From assembly GCA_018434325.1 (NCBI GenBank), contig JAHDPO010000004.1:327416-391415 (forward strand): a stretch of DNA of 64,000 nucleotides, given 5' to 3'. The DNA comes from Clostridia bacterium. GTDB lineage: Bacteria > Bacillota > Peptococcia > DRI-13 > UBA5745. Position 1 is the first letter of the stretch, and every line of letters starts with the position of its first letter. The notes below the pieces were generated by a model. It did not search any database. It had not been told where the DNA came from and saw only the letters and a list, made by a program, of their open reading frames with translations. Made by a program: the position numbers and the translations under genes. Below, piece after piece: positions 8,997-19,696 of the stretch.

Positions 8997-10112
<1,116 letters not shown>

Positions 10113-10129
10113 TTATTTCTCCGTTTCTT

Positions 10130-11149
10130 TTATAGTAGCAGCATGCAATCGCCAAAAGAAAAAAATCGGTATTGCTCCCGGACAGCCTCCTCATAAGCCG
10201 CCAATACCCGTTCTCTGCCGGACAAAGCGCTGACCAGCATCAGCAGCGTAGACTTGGGCAGATGGAAATTGGTCAGCAGTCCATTAATAATCTTAAACCG
10301 GTAACCGGGATAAATAAAAATATCAGTCCAGCCCTGGCCCGGCCGCAAGGTTCCCGTTTGCCCCATGGATTCCAGCGTCCTGACGGCAGTGGTGCCTACG
10401 GCAATCACCCGGCGGCCTTCGGTCTTGGCCCGGTTCACTGCTGCCGCTGTTTTTTCGCTGACCTCATAATACTCTTTATGCATCTTATGATCTTCGATCC
10501 GGGGGGCTTCCACCGGCCGGAAAGTTCCCAGGCCCACATGGAGCAAGACTTCGGCCAGCTCCACACCCATTCCTTTCAGCTCCGCCAGAGTGCCTTCCGT
10601 AAAATGCAGGCCTGCCGTAGGAGCTGCCGCTGAACCGGCCTTGTCGCCGTATACCGTCTGATACCTTTCCGGATCGGCCAGGTCCTCGTGAATATAAGGA
10701 GGCAGCGGCACCTGGCCTACCTGGTTAAGCACCTCTTCAAAATCCCCCTGCCACTCAAAGCGCACCAGACGCCCTCCGGCTTCCGTACGCTCCTCTATGG
10801 TCCCCCTCAGCTCACCTTGGCCAAAAATCAGCCTGGCGCCGGGTTGCAGGCGCCGGCCGGGCCTGACCAGACAGTCCCAAAGACCCGGTTTCACCTGGTG
10901 CAATAAAAAGCATTCCGCCTGACCGCCGCTGCCTTCTTTACGACCCAAAAGCCGGGCCGGCAAAACCCGGGTATGATTAAAAACCAACAAATCTCCCGGC
11001 TGCAGATATTGAGGCAAATGATAAAAGTGATCGTGGATAAGGCCTGTATCCTTTGGCAAAACCAACATCCGGGAATGATCCCTGGGCTCCATCGGATGCT
11101 GAGCAATCAGCTCCTTGGGCAATACGTAATCAAATAAGGAAATCTCCAT
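10130..11149 (-). CDS. queA: S-adenosylmethionine:tRNA ribosyltransferase-isomerase QueA
   Basis: Transfers the ribosyl part of S-adenosylmethionine to preQ1 in tRNA, giving epoxyqueuosine, the substrate of QueH. Conserved segments are GDLLVFNHTRVLPARL, AAPTAGLHFTEG and NGLLTNFHLPKSTLLMLVSA. 339 aa is the family length. It lies 23 nt upstream of tgt. Confidence 0.97.
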   Translation of the reverse strand: MEISLFDYVLPKELIAQHPMEPRDHSRMLVLPKDTGLIHDHFYHLPQYLQPGDLLVFNHTRVLPARLLGRKEGSGGQAECFLLHQVKPGLWDCLVRPGRRLQPGARLIFGQGELRGTIEERTEAGGRLVRFEWQGDFEEVLNQVGQVPLPPYIHEDLADPERYQTVYGDKAGSAAAPTAGLHFTEGTLAELKGMGVELAEVLLHVGLGTFRPVEAPRIEDHKMHKEYYEVSEKTAAAVNRAKTEGRRVIAVGTTAVRTLESMGQTGTLRPGQGWTDIFIYPGYRFKIINGLLTNFHLPKSTLLMLVSALSGRERVLAAYEEAVREQYRFFSFGDCMLLL

Positions 11150-11179
11150 CTAACCCGGGCCTTTCTTTAGAAAATAGTA

Positions 11180-12673
11180 TTATTGCACCGTTTTGATCAC
11201 AAGGCGTCCGTCGTTTTTGCCCTGATTATAATAATGCTCAATGATTTGTCCGTAAGTCATGCCTGCCTGCTGGGCCATCCCGATAGCCCCCCACTGGCTC
11301 ATGCCCACGCCGTGGCCATAACCCTTGCCGTCAAAAACATAAGCCGTCACAGTGCCGGCTTCATCTTTTTTCATTTCCTTGACCCCTTCGGCAGTAATCA
11401 CGTAAAAGCTGTTGCTGCCGGGATTGATTTCCGCAGCTTTGCCGTAAGCCGCCACAGCCCGGGATTCCCGGATGCTTTGGCCCAGCATTACCGCAGCGCC
11501 AGAGCCGCCCAGCACCGTAGTGCCGCCTTCCGGCGTAATGGTAAATAAAGTGCTGCGCAGGCTCAGGAAAGAACGCAGCGTCTCCCGATGCATCGCAAAG
11601 GTGTTCGTACTGCCCACAAGTTCCAGCTTAGTAATTCGGCCGGAGCTGTTTTGGCGGTCGGTGATCTTGCGCGTATTGGCGTCATAGGCCAAGGAGTAGC
11701 CTTTAAGCTGCCGGAGACCGCCAATATTGATCGGGATGCTGGGATTGTCCTGATTCCATTTGGCGATTCGGCTCTCTAATTCGGCAATGGTATAGCGAAC
11801 CTGCCAGCGATAAGTATAACCGGGATAGCCTGTGCTATCCTGGAGCGTTTCCAAAGCATAAGCATCATAAGGGGAAGCCACGGCCTTGGCATAAGGCAAG
11901 GCCTCGTTCCAGACGTTTTCCGCATCTTCGGTATAGCCGCCGGCATTGGCGCTGAAAAAAGCTTCGATCATCTGACCGTCATAAAATATGGCCTGTCCCT
12001 TTGTGGCCTCCACTGCTGCCGTAGTATAGGATTTTTCGTTGCCGTAGCCGCCATATAATTGATCGGCAGTGCCGGAGACCAGGTCATAAGAAGCGGCGGC
12101 CGTTTTTTTGCGGAGAGCGTAAGTCCTGCTGACCACAGCCTGGGCCTTTAGCGCTTCCGCCGGAGCCGTGCTCATGCCCATTTCCATAGGCAGCACACCC
12201 AAAAGATAGAGATCAACATCTAAAATATTGATTACATTCAAAACGCCATTTTTGTTTTCCACCAAAAAGCTGCCCCGATAAGTACGGCTGCCGCAGTTGA
12301 TGAGGGTTCGCCCCTCCCCTTGAGGCGTCAGCAAAAGCCGGCTGCCGGTAATATTTACGGTATTGCCCTCCTGGCTCACCGATAAACCGCTGCCGGCGGG
12401 GCTTAAGGATAGCTTTTGGCCGGCGCTGACAACTCCCGCTTCTGTGCCTTTGTCCGGATCGCCCAAACTATAGGAGCCTTCCCGTACCGTTAAAACGCTG
12501 CTGGATTGGCCCACAGCCACCGCTACCCGGACGATAGCGGCTCCCTGGGGTATGACCGCCGCAGCGGCCAACTCCCCGGAGTTGCCGCAAGGCAGCGCCG
12601 AAACAAGCAATAGCATCAATATACAGAAGGATAATAGAGTGAATGCTTTTTTAAATAAGCCCTTTTTTTCCAT
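11180..12673 (-). CDS. SpoIID/LytB-domain protein
   Basis: Probable secreted lytic transglycosylase like SpoIID, which cuts glycan strands during forespore engulfment. It has an N-terminal membrane anchor or signal (about 8-35), then a SpoIID domain with the VLPMEMGMS motif (the Glu matches the catalytic residue of SpoIID), the KAQAVVSRTYAL segment and the C-terminal signature GYGHGVGMSQWGA. The ATG at 12673 follows GGGAGG, and an in-frame TTG 12 nt upstream is less likely. True SpoIID is around 340 aa, so this is a longer paralogue. It sits among queuosine genes, so co-expression need not mean shared function. Confidence 0.85.
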   Translation of the reverse strand: MEKKGLFKKAFTLLSFCILMLLLVSALPCGNSGELAAAAVIPQGAAIVRVAVAVGQSSSVLTVREGSYSLGDPDKGTEAGVVSAGQKLSLSPAGSGLSVSQEGNTVNITGSRLLLTPQGEGRTLINCGSRTYRGSFLVENKNGVLNVINILDVDLYLLGVLPMEMGMSTAPAEALKAQAVVSRTYALRKKTAAASYDLVSGTADQLYGGYGNEKSYTTAAVEATKGQAIFYDGQMIEAFFSANAGGYTEDAENVWNEALPYAKAVASPYDAYALETLQDSTGYPGYTYRWQVRYTIAELESRIAKWNQDNPSIPINIGGLRQLKGYSLAYDANTRKITDRQNSSGRITKLELVGSTNTFAMHRETLRSFLSLRSTLFTITPEGGTTVLGGSGAAVMLGQSIRESRAVAAYGKAAEINPGSNSFYVITAEGVKEMKKDEAGTVTAYVFDGKGYGHGVGMSQWGAIGMAQQAGMTYGQIIEHYYNQGKNDGRLVIKTVQ

Positions 12674-12694
12674 GCCGCCTCCCAAGCCGAAATT

Positions 12695-13261
12695 TTACTT
12701 TGCGCCGCCATAACGCTCGTATTCGCTGAACACGCAGCCGCAGTAGCCCTGCATATACAGATTTAAGGCTCTGGCCTTTTGTTGACCCAACCGGAAGCCG
12801 GGCCGGAAATCACGGTAGAGAAAAGTTACCCCTTCGGCGGCGGCAGCTGCTTCGCCGGCTTCCTTAATCAGATCATGCTGCTGATAGGGGCTGACTAAAA
12901 GCGTGGTGCTGAAAACCCCAAGCCCTGCCTGCCGGCAGGCTTTCGCCGCCTGGGCCAGCCGCAGACGATAACAGCTCTGACAGCGCTCCGGCGATTTTGG
13001 CTGATAAACGCCGGGGTCCTTATCCTGCAATTCCCTCATAAAAACATCCAAACCATAATCTTCCTCCACCTGCACGGGCAAATCCTCGGCGGCGGCCATC
13101 TGACGGTAGGAATCCAGCCGGGCTTTAAATTCCCGGTAAGGATGAATATTGGGATTGTAAAAATAGCCCTCCACGGCAAAGCCCTCCTCCCGTAAAGCCT
13201 GCAAAGGATACAGTGTACAGGGGCCGCAGCAGCTATGCAAAAAAATCTTATTTTCGCTCAT
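12695..13261 (-). CDS. queH: Epoxyqueuosine reductase QueH
   Basis: Reduces epoxyqueuosine to queuosine, replacing the cobalamin-dependent QueG. The family cysteines are all present: CCGPC at residues 11-15, CQSCY near 94-98 and CGC near 173-175, which bind an iron-sulfur cluster and a second metal. 188 aa is typical. It starts 9 nt after ruvB and supplies the last step for the neighbouring queA and tgt. Confidence 0.92.
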   Translation of the reverse strand: MSENKIFLHSCCGPCTLYPLQALREEGFAVEGYFYNPNIHPYREFKARLDSYRQMAAAEDLPVQVEEDYGLDVFMRELQDKDPGVYQPKSPERCQSCYRLRLAQAAKACRQAGLGVFSTTLLVSPYQQHDLIKEAGEAAAAAEGVTFLYRDFRPGFRLGQQKARALNLYMQGYCGCVFSEYERYGGAK

Positions 13262-13269
13262 AATCCTTC

Positions 13270-14379
13270 CTACTCAAACAAGCTTCGCTGACTGATGCTA
13301 AGGCGGGAAGAACCGCTTTCTTCCTGCCCCTCTGCTTGCTCCTCATTAAAAATATTGCCTTGAGCAGTTCTGGCCTCTTTATCGGCAGGCAGCGGCTGCC
13401 GCAAATATTGATAAGCCTCCGCCGTGGCCATCCGGCCCCGGGCCGTCCGCTGCAAAAGTCCCATCTGCAAAAGATAGGGCTCATAAACGTCCTCGATGGT
13501 CTCCGTCTCCTCGCTGATGGAAGCGCCCAGGGTATCCAGTCCCACCGGCCCGCCGCCGAACTTCTGAATAATCGTCAAAAGCATATGGCGGTCCACCGCA
13601 TCCAGGCCCAATTCATCTACCTCCAGCCGGTCCATGGCTTCCTTGGCGGTGGCATAATCGATCATATTGTGATTGACTACCTGAGCAAAATCCCGGACTC
13701 GTTTCAGCAAGCGGTTGGCTATTCTGGGGGTGCCCCTGGCCCGGCGGCCGATCTCCCTGGCCCCTTCCGGCTCAATATCGATATTGAGTATCCTGGCCGC
13801 CCTAGTCACAATGGTCACCAGACTATCTACATTATAATATTCCAGCCGGTTGATGACGCCGAAGCGGTCCCGCAAAGGAGCCGACAGCCGGCCGGCCCTG
13901 GTGGTGGCTCCCACCAAGGTAAAAGGCGGCACATCCATGCGAATAGTCCTGGCGCTGGGCCCTTTGCCGATCATGATATCCAGGCAGAAATCCTCCATAG
14001 CCGGATACAGCACTTCTTCCACAGAACGGTTTAACCGATGGATCTCGTCGATAAACAGCACATCCATAGGTTCCAGATTCGTTAAAATAGCCGCCAAATC
14101 CCCCGGCCGCTCAATAGCCGGCCCCGAGGTGCTGCGCAAATTGGCTCCCATCTCCGCCGCAATAATATTGGCCAAGGTGGTCTTACCCAAGCCCGGGGGG
14201 CCGTAAAGCAAGACGTGATCAAGGGGGTCCCGCCGCTGCCTGGCGGCAGTGATAAAGACCTCCAGGTTGTCCTTGACCTTGGACTGGCCGATGTAGTCCG
14301 CCAGCCGCAAAGGCCGGATGCTGCTTTCCTCCGTTTCATCCCGCCCTGCATCAGGGCTGACCAGACGTTCCTCCTCCAT
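13270..14379 (-). CDS. ruvB: Holliday junction branch-migration helicase RuvB
   Basis: AAA+ motor that with RuvA drives branch migration of Holliday junctions. Walker [10 protein letters not shown], Walker B ([10 protein letters not shown]), sensor 1 (GATTRAG), the arginine-finger region (LRDRFG) and a C-terminal winged helix ([14 protein letters not shown]) are present. 369 aa is longer than most RuvB by about 30 residues because of a Glu/Ser-rich tail. Confidence 0.98.
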   Translation of the reverse strand: MEEERLVSPDAGRDETEESSIRPLRLADYIGQSKVKDNLEVFITAARQRRDPLDHVLLYGPPGLGKTTLANIIAAEMGANLRSTSGPAIERPGDLAAILTNLEPMDVLFIDEIHRLNRSVEEVLYPAMEDFCLDIMIGKGPSARTIRMDVPPFTLVGATTRAGRLSAPLRDRFGVINRLEYYNVDSLVTIVTRAARILNIDIEPEGAREIGRRARGTPRIANRLLKRVRDFAQVVNHNMIDYATAKEAMDRLEVDELGLDAVDRHMLLTIIQKFGGGPVGLDTLGASISEETETIEDVYEPYLLQMGLLQRTARGRMATAEAYQYLRQPLPADKEARTAQGNIFNEEQAEGQEESGSSRLSISQRSLFE

Positions 14380-14409
14380 GTAGCCTCCTTATTTACCTTC
14401 CCTCCGCAT

Positions 14410-15018
14410 TTAGAACCTGGCCAGCTGCTTCAGGCCAAGTTTGATCAGACCTTCCACATCCAGGCTGCCGATTTCCTTGCCGGCAAAGACCTTCATCACT
14501 TCGCTGCGGGAATAGCCCAAAGCTTCCAGGGCTTCGATGGCCTGTCCCACAATTCCCTCGCCGTCGCCGGCCGCTGCCGCCGCCAATTCGCTGCCCTCAT
14601 ATTCCGGCAGCATTTCTTTGCCTAATTTGTCCTTAAGCTCCAAAATCAGGCGCTGGGCCGTTTTTTTGCCGATGCCGGAAACGCTGGTCAGCGCGGCCAA
14701 ATCTCCCATGATTATAGCCTTTTTTAGCGTAACGATGGGATAAGCCGACAGCGTGGTCAAGGCCAGTTTGGGGCCCACACCGGAAACCTGGATCAGCAGT
14801 TCAAAGAAGGAACGTTCTTCTTTGGTAGCAAAGCCATATAAGCTGATATCGTCCTCCCGCACCTGGAGGTTAGTGAATACCAAAGCCTTGCCGCCGGCCG
14901 GCGGCAGGCTGGATAAGGTCTGATTGGAAACCATCATGCTATAGCCGATGCTGCCGGTTTTGAGCACCAGCCTTTGCAGCTCTTTAGCCATGATTTCACC
15001 TTCGATAAACTCAAACAT
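14410..15018 (-). CDS. ruvA: Holliday junction DNA-binding protein RuvA
   Basis: Tetramer that binds four-way junctions and loads RuvB. The OB-fold N-terminus starts MFEFIEGEI. Two helix-hairpin-helix motifs follow (ISGVGPKLALTTLS-like VSGVGPKLAL, and VSGIGKKTAQRLILELKDK), then the mobile C-terminal domain that contacts RuvB. 202 aa is normal. Order ruvC-ruvA-ruvB is standard. Confidence 0.97.
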   Translation of the reverse strand: MFEFIEGEIMAKELQRLVLKTGSIGYSMMVSNQTLSSLPPAGGKALVFTNLQVREDDISLYGFATKEERSFFELLIQVSGVGPKLALTTLSAYPIVTLKKAIIMGDLAALTSVSGIGKKTAQRLILELKDKLGKEMLPEYEGSELAAAAAGDGEGIVGQAIEALEALGYSRSEVMKVFAGKEIGSLDVEGLIKLGLKQLARF

Positions 15019-15061
15019 GCAAGATCTCCCTCATCTGCTTTCATCCAATGGCTGTAATAGC

Positions 15062-15559
15062 TCAGCCTTTGCTGCTGCGCCAGCTGCTTTTGCCGCCAAA
15101 CTGGCAATAACAAATGGCAATCGCCAAAGCATCCGCTGCGTCATCAGGCTTCGGCACTTCCTGAAGCCCCAGTATGCGCTGGATCATGTACTGCACCTGC
15201 TGCTTTTCAGCCCGGCCATAGCCTACTACCGCCTGCTTCACCTGCAAAGGCGTGTATTCGCCCACCGGTATCCCCCGCAGGCTGGCAGCCAACAAGGCCA
15301 CGCCCCTGGCCTGGCCCACGGTAATGGCCGTGGTGACATTGCGGTTAAAAAACAGCTCCTCCACCGCCATCACATCCGGCCGGTATTCGTCCAATAGTTC
15401 GTTGATCCCTTGAAAAAGCTGTTTCAGCCGGTCTTCCGTCTTCTCATCTTTATTTGTACGTAAAACCCCATAAGCCAGAGGTTTATGCTTACTATTCTGA
15501 TAGCTTACCACACCGTAGCCCATAATGGCGGTGCCGGGATCTATCCCCAAAACGATCAT
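15062..15559 (-). CDS. ruvC: Holliday junction endonuclease RuvC
   Basis: Dimeric RNase H-fold resolvase. The acidic active site is visible: [12 protein letters not shown] (Asp6), VEELFFNRN (Glu) and the C-terminal [11 protein letters not shown] pair of aspartates. 165 aa is typical. It lies between yebC and ruvA. Confidence 0.97.
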   Translation of the reverse strand: MIVLGIDPGTAIMGYGVVSYQNSKHKPLAYGVLRTNKDEKTEDRLKQLFQGINELLDEYRPDVMAVEELFFNRNVTTAITVGQARGVALLAASLRGIPVGEYTPLQVKQAVVGYGRAEKQQVQYMIQRILGLQEVPKPDDAADALAIAICYCQFGGKSSWRSSKG

Positions 15560-15610
15560 TGCTTCTCCTTTGGAAACGATTTATGCCGAATATATCGGAT
15601 ATTTGGCTAA

Positions 15611-16366
15611 TCAGGCCAGCTTCTCGGCAATTTCATCAGGCACGTCAAAATTCGTAAAGGTATTTTGTACGTCGTCGTGATCCTCCAGGGCCTCCATCAT
15701 CCGCAAGACGTATTTAGCCTGGTCCAGATCGGTGACCACTACTGAATTTTCCGGCACCATCGTTACTTCGCTGTCGCTGAAGACCACACCGGCCTTCTCC
15801 ATTCCTTCTTTGACCGCCTGGAAAGCATCGGGAGGCGTAACGATTTCAATGGTGTCCTCCTCTTCCTGCAAATCATCGGCCCCCAGCTCCAAAGCCAAAA
15901 GCATCAGATCATCCACGCTTTGCTTACATTCTTCTTTATCGATGGTCAAAAGGCCCTTTTCTTTAAACATCCAGCCGACGCAGCCCGTCTCCCCCATATT
16001 GCCGCCGTTTTTGGAGAAGATATGACGGATCTCGCCGGCAGTCCGGTTGCGGTTGTCCGTCATCGCCTTAACCATAACGGCGGTTCCGCCGGGGCCGTAG
16101 CCCTCGTAAGTCAGCTCTTCGTAGTTGGCTCCGTCCATTCCGCCGGCGCCTTTTTCTACAGCTCTCTTAATATTATCATTAGGCATGTTGGCCGCCTTAG
16201 CCTTGGCAATAGCTATCTTTAAGCGGAAATTGGCCTCGGGGTTGCCGCCGCCGGCTCTGGCCGCCACGATGATCTCTCTGCCCAGCTTGGTGAACATTAC
16301 GCCTTTTACCGCATCCTGCTTACCTTTACGATGTTTGATGTTGGCCCATTTTGAATGACCTGACAT
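15611..16366 (-). CDS. yebC: YebC/PmpR-family protein (translation or transcription factor)
   Basis: Conserved protein starting [19 protein letters not shown], followed by GRAGGGNP-like [17 protein letters not shown]. YebC family members act as transcription regulators (PmpR) or in relieving ribosome stalling, and which applies here cannot be told. 251 aa is normal. It is first in the yebC-ruvC-ruvA-ruvB string and has its own promoter and a GGGGAGG ribosome site. Confidence 0.95.
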   Translation of the reverse strand: MSGHSKWANIKHRKGKQDAVKGVMFTKLGREIIVAARAGGGNPEANFRLKIAIAKAKAANMPNDNIKRAVEKGAGGMDGANYEELTYEGYGPGGTAVMVKAMTDNRNRTAGEIRHIFSKNGGNMGETGCVGWMFKEKGLLTIDKEECKQSVDDLMLLALELGADDLQEEEDTIEIVTPPDAFQAVKEGMEKAGVVFSDSEVTMVPENSVVVTDLDQAKYVLRMMEALEDHDDVQNTFTNFDVPDEIAEKLA

Positions 16367-16415
16367 TTTATTTCCTCCCCTGCCTACACCTGCAATTTCA
16401 TTTATTCATCACTAT

Positions 16416-16444
16416 ATTATACTTCACCGAATCAGCTTCTGCAA
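16416..16444 (-). promoter_or_regulatory. Vegetative promoter of yebC-ruv
   Basis: On the minus strand TTGCAG, a 17-nt spacer and a perfect TATAAT, about 50 nt before the yebC start. Confidence 0.6.
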
Positions 16445-16547
16445 GGCGAGCATACTACAAGAAAGAGCAAACCGACCTGTGCTCGCTTCTGACCTGAAGC
16501 TTGCTGCGGCCGGCTTGCCCTTCCTTTGCAGATTTTCTCCCTGATGT

Positions 16548-17144
16548 TTAGCTGTCCAGGCTGTCGATAACATTTTGCAGATCGTCTCTGTCTTTGAACT
16601 GCCAGCTGCCGTCTCTGACTTTTTCCTGATAAGGCTCCGGCAAAGACTTCACCTTGATCGTCGTGGAAAGAGTCAGCTCCCCCAGTTTGCCGCTACCGGC
16701 CGGGCCCTGATATACCTCAATATTGCCTTTGTCGCCTTCTTCAAAATGCCAGTAATGAATGTGCTCAGGGCAAAAGCCTTCCCTCGACCGCCAGATCCGC
16801 AGCTCGGCGCCGCCGTCCTCCCAGCCGACCTGCCAGCCCTCGGCATTGCTATATAATATGGATATCTCTTCGCTACCCTTGCCGTTTAATGCATTGCGGG
16901 GTTCTCCCGTTAAAAGCCGGCTGTCGGCGCAGCTAAAGCCGCTTTGACGGCAAAAGCTATAGCTCTCCTGGATGGACACAATGGTTCCCTCTTCCACCAG
17001 CGCCGGTTTTACCGGAAAGCTGACCTGAGTTTCTTCCCGATAGTAAGGCAGGGGCGGGCCCAGGTGATCAGTGTAAGAAGCAAAGCCGAAGCTAAGCAGA
17101 AAAAGGCCGCATAAAAACAAGGTTAGCCTCAAATATCGTTTCAT
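16548..17144 (-). CDS. BofC-like sporulation protein (tentative)
   Basis: 198-residue exported protein with one N-terminal membrane segment (about 5-23). The C-terminal part (about 150-198) ends with a KVKSLPEPYQEKVRDG segment resembling the BofC C-terminal domain. BofC is a forespore-secreted inhibitor of SpoIVB signalling. The position next to the yebC/ruv cluster matches Bacillus, where bofC lies by ruvA. The middle has two or three cysteines that could pair after export. The family call rests on weak similarity plus synteny. Confidence 0.5.
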   Translation of the reverse strand: MKRYLRLTLFLCGLFLLSFGFASYTDHLGPPLPYYREETQVSFPVKPALVEEGTIVSIQESYSFCRQSGFSCADSRLLTGEPRNALNGKGSEEISILYSNAEGWQVGWEDGGAELRIWRSREGFCPEHIHYWHFEEGDKGNIEVYQGPAGSGKLGELTLSTTIKVKSLPEPYQEKVRDGSWQFKDRDDLQNVIDSLDS

Positions 17145-17214
17145 TTTTCCACCCCATATTTAAAAAGAATTATTAATAGAGTGGACAATTTTAACATTTT
17201 TTATACCTAAAACA

Positions 17215-17242
17215 TTGCATTATACAGAGAACTGTGTATAAT
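17215..17242 (+). promoter_or_regulatory. Promoter with embedded dyad upstream of the 17295 gene
   Basis: TTGCAT, a 16-nt spacer and TATAAT form a good vegetative promoter. The spacer and -10 contain the dyad TATACA-N8-TGTATA (17221-17240), positioned where a repressor would block polymerase. Confidence 0.55.
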
Positions 17243-17294
17243 TAATATCTACCAATTCAATATGAAAAGACATTACCCAGAAATGAGGTTCCCT

Positions 17295-19022
17295 ATGAGT
17301 CCACGTACGAATAACTGTTCTCGCAGCAGCAAAAAAAATCTTAAGGAAATTGATCCTTTACCTTTACCGCCTTTTACGCCGGCGGATTTAGAAAAATATT
17401 CTTCTGCCGTCAGTTTGTCGGATATGGAAGTTTTTATTTTCCCTGATTTGATCATTGCTTTGGCCTTAGCCAATATTATGTCGCCCATGATCTGGTCCTG
17501 GCGGGAGGACCCCTGGTTTGAAGGTCTGGAAAAGCTTTCCCCTTACCGCAAGGTATTGCGGGTAAAGCAGTTCATCATCGACCGTTTTGCCTTCAACCTG
17601 GATCTGGATACCTGGGGACTGACCACCAAAGAAAAAGAATTGGCCAGGTTCAGTTCCTTTGTGGATGAGAAAGCCTTATCCCAGAGCAATGCTCTTTTTG
17701 GCTACGAAGGGGATAAATATTATTTCGATATCGATATCCGCCGCCATTTCGGCCTGGATAAATACCATTCCAACGTGATCCCTTATTGGAAGACGGAGAC
17801 GCTGGAAGCCATGGCCGCTTTTTACCGCAAGGAAGGCTATGACAGAGGCGCCGGCGAATGCGTCTCTTTCTCCGTGCTTTATTATGCCGCTCTCTATGTT
17901 TTAGCCGGCATCCCTCTGGAAGACATGTACATGATGGCTACCCCTCTGCATTCCCAAAACTTCATTGATATGAAAGAGGGCGTTTTGACCAACAACCGGC
18001 GGCTGGTGACGAAAGCCATGTGGTGCAACGGTACGGAGCTTTCTGCCAAAGCCCGGCGGGCGCTGGAAAACGAGCAGGTTACCATTGTCTGCACCAATGA
18101 AGGTTACGTCCACACCCTTTATCCCGAAGCCACCCTGCCTGAAAAACGCTATGATCATTTTTGCAAGCAGATCACCAGCTTCCTGGATTCCCAGCCCAAT
18201 CAGGACCTGCTGGTCAATTTCCTGCGGCAAGCTCCTCAGTGGCAAGAGGGTTTCCAATTCCGCCTCAATCTGGAAAGCGGTCATTATTATGTGGCTGCTG
18301 AAGCGCTGTATGCTTTGGAGTCCGCCTCCAACTTTACCGCCAATGAAGCCACATTAAACAAACTGGCCGTCTCGCTGCCTCAAGAGGCTTTATTTGAGGC
18401 GCCTTTAGCAAACCGGGTACTGATCCGCAAGGATCTGGAAGCTATTTATGAAGAAGCGCCGGAACTCTTGCGCCGGGAGTTTTTAGATTTTTGCCGGATC
18501 ATCCCCCGTTTGCCCGGCAACGAAAAAACCTGGCTGCCTCAACCGGCCTTAAATCTGCAAGGTCTTAACAGCCGCCAGGAGATCATCGATTATCTCCAAT
18601 CCATGCGGAGCGTTTCCAGCGTAGCCGACCTGGCCTTTATGGCCTATCGGGACATGGAGTTATCTCCTTGGGAGCCCTTTCTCAAAGCAGCTTTTGAACG
18701 CAACCCGGTGTGCCTGGAGGCAGGGCGACGCCGTTCTCCTATGGCTTTATATGAAATCCTGCGCAAATTTGATCATGACTCGATTTATGACAGTTCCCGG
18801 CTGGCTCAGCCCGATGAGGTCTGGAATTTCAAAACCGGCGACGGCCTGGAAAAAGCTATCTGCATGTGGACTCTGATGTATGACCGTTACCCGCAGTCCG
18901 ACTGGTCTTTGGAAATCCGGGATCAAAATGCCTGCCTCTCTTGCGCTACCCATAGCTATTGCTTTCCCACAAAAAAAGGGTACGAAGGCTTGCGCCTGGT
19001 GTACCCCGGTAAGAAAAGCTAA
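17295..19022 (+). CDS. Uncharacterised protein with possible transglutaminase-like core
   Basis: I do not recognise a named family. The protein (575 aa from the ATG at 17295, which has GAGGT upstream; an ATG at 17262 lacks a site) is soluble apart from one hydrophobic stretch near residue 50-60. A segment with GECVSFSVLYYAALYVLAGI followed about 20 residues later by TPLHSQNF resembles the Cys-His part of transglutaminase-like domains (Cys189 and His219 in this numbering), with a possible third residue in the following NNRRLV. The C-terminal third contains CLSCATHSYCFP, a cysteine-rich stretch. Its stop overlaps the stop of the convergent next gene by a few bases. Function unknown. Confidence 0.75.
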   Translation: MSPRTNNCSRSSKKNLKEIDPLPLPPFTPADLEKYSSAVSLSDMEVFIFPDLIIALALANIMSPMIWSWREDPWFEGLEKLSPYRKVLRVKQFIIDRFAFNLDLDTWGLTTKEKELARFSSFVDEKALSQSNALFGYEGDKYYFDIDIRRHFGLDKYHSNVIPYWKTETLEAMAAFYRKEGYDRGAGECVSFSVLYYAALYVLAGIPLEDMYMMATPLHSQNFIDMKEGVLTNNRRLVTKAMWCNGTELSAKARRALENEQVTIVCTNEGYVHTLYPEATLPEKRYDHFCKQITSFLDSQPNQDLLVNFLRQAPQWQEGFQFRLNLESGHYYVAAEALYALESASNFTANEATLNKLAVSLPQEALFEAPLANRVLIRKDLEAIYEEAPELLRREFLDFCRIIPRLPGNEKTWLPQPALNLQGLNSRQEIIDYLQSMRSVSSVADLAFMAYRDMELSPWEPFLKAAFERNPVCLEAGRRRSPMALYEILRKFDHDSIYDSSRLAQPDEVWNFKTGDGLEKAICMWTLMYDRYPQSDWSLEIRDQNACLSCATHSYCFPTKKGYEGLRLVYPGKKS

Positions 19023-19690
19023 CCCTTCTTTTCCTCGTCTTTTTTATCATGATGATGCTGGGCCCAGATCAAAGGCTCAGGTATATGGCGGTAATTTTCC
19101 AGCCAACGGTCAAAGCCGTTGGCTTTATTCATTTGATTTATCTGTTTGCTGTGGCCTTTTTCCCAGCGGCGGGTAAACCTCCCCAGAGATTCCACGGACA
19201 AGAGGTCATTGATCAAAATAGACATCAAGACGCCGAAGCCCGTATCGATCATGCGGTTGATGGCGTAGCTGACGTATTCGTTTTCCGGCGTATTCAGCAT
19301 GACAATAAAGAAAACCACAGAACCGGCCTGGATGCTGCCGGTAACATGAAAGATCTGGCTGAGGAAAATCAATAAAGTAACCCCGGCCAGCAAAAGCAAA
19401 GGCAGGGGCAGATGAAAAGGGATACTCCACCTGGATTGCATACGATAGACATAAAAAAGGATCATGCCGAGGAAACCGCCGATAATCGTACCGATCAAAC
19501 GGTTGCCTCCGGTATACCAGGATCGCTGCAGGTTGCTGTCCATGCCAAAGACTGCACCGATGCAGGCGAAGGTCGCGTTTCTGTCCCCCAACTCATAAAT
19601 AAGGGCGCAAAGGGTTGCCGACAGGCCTGTCTTAATATTGCGCATGCCAATGCGGGGCAGCTGCGGTTCTGCTTTTTTCAAAAGAGCCAC
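19019..19690 (-). CDS. ArAE/FUSC-type membrane exporter
   Basis: Membrane protein of the aromatic acid exporter family 1 (DUF939-like) in the FUSC superfamily. Residues 15-145 contain about five to six hydrophobic helices with the family-like beginning MRNIKTGLSATLCALI and the GNRLIGTIIGGFLGM segment. The last 70 residues are hydrophilic. At 223 aa it lacks the large C-terminal domain of longer members. Substrate is unknown. It ends on top of the convergent neighbour's stop codon. Confidence 0.75.
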   Translation of the reverse strand: MALLKKAEPQLPRIGMRNIKTGLSATLCALIYELGDRNATFACIGAVFGMDSNLQRSWYTGGNRLIGTIIGGFLGMILFYVYRMQSRWSIPFHLPLPLLLLAGVTLLIFLSQIFHVTGSIQAGSVVFFIVMLNTPENEYVSYAINRMIDTGFGVLMSILINDLLSVESLGRFTRRWEKGHSKQINQMNKANGFDRWLENYRHIPEPLIWAQHHHDKKDEEKKG

Positions 19691-19696
19691 TCCTCG

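Noticed and set aside
16446..16485. GCGAGCA/TGCTCGC pair between yebC and bofC as a terminator.
   Set aside because: Seven-base stem with a loop of about 26 and no T tract; also close to the yebC promoter.
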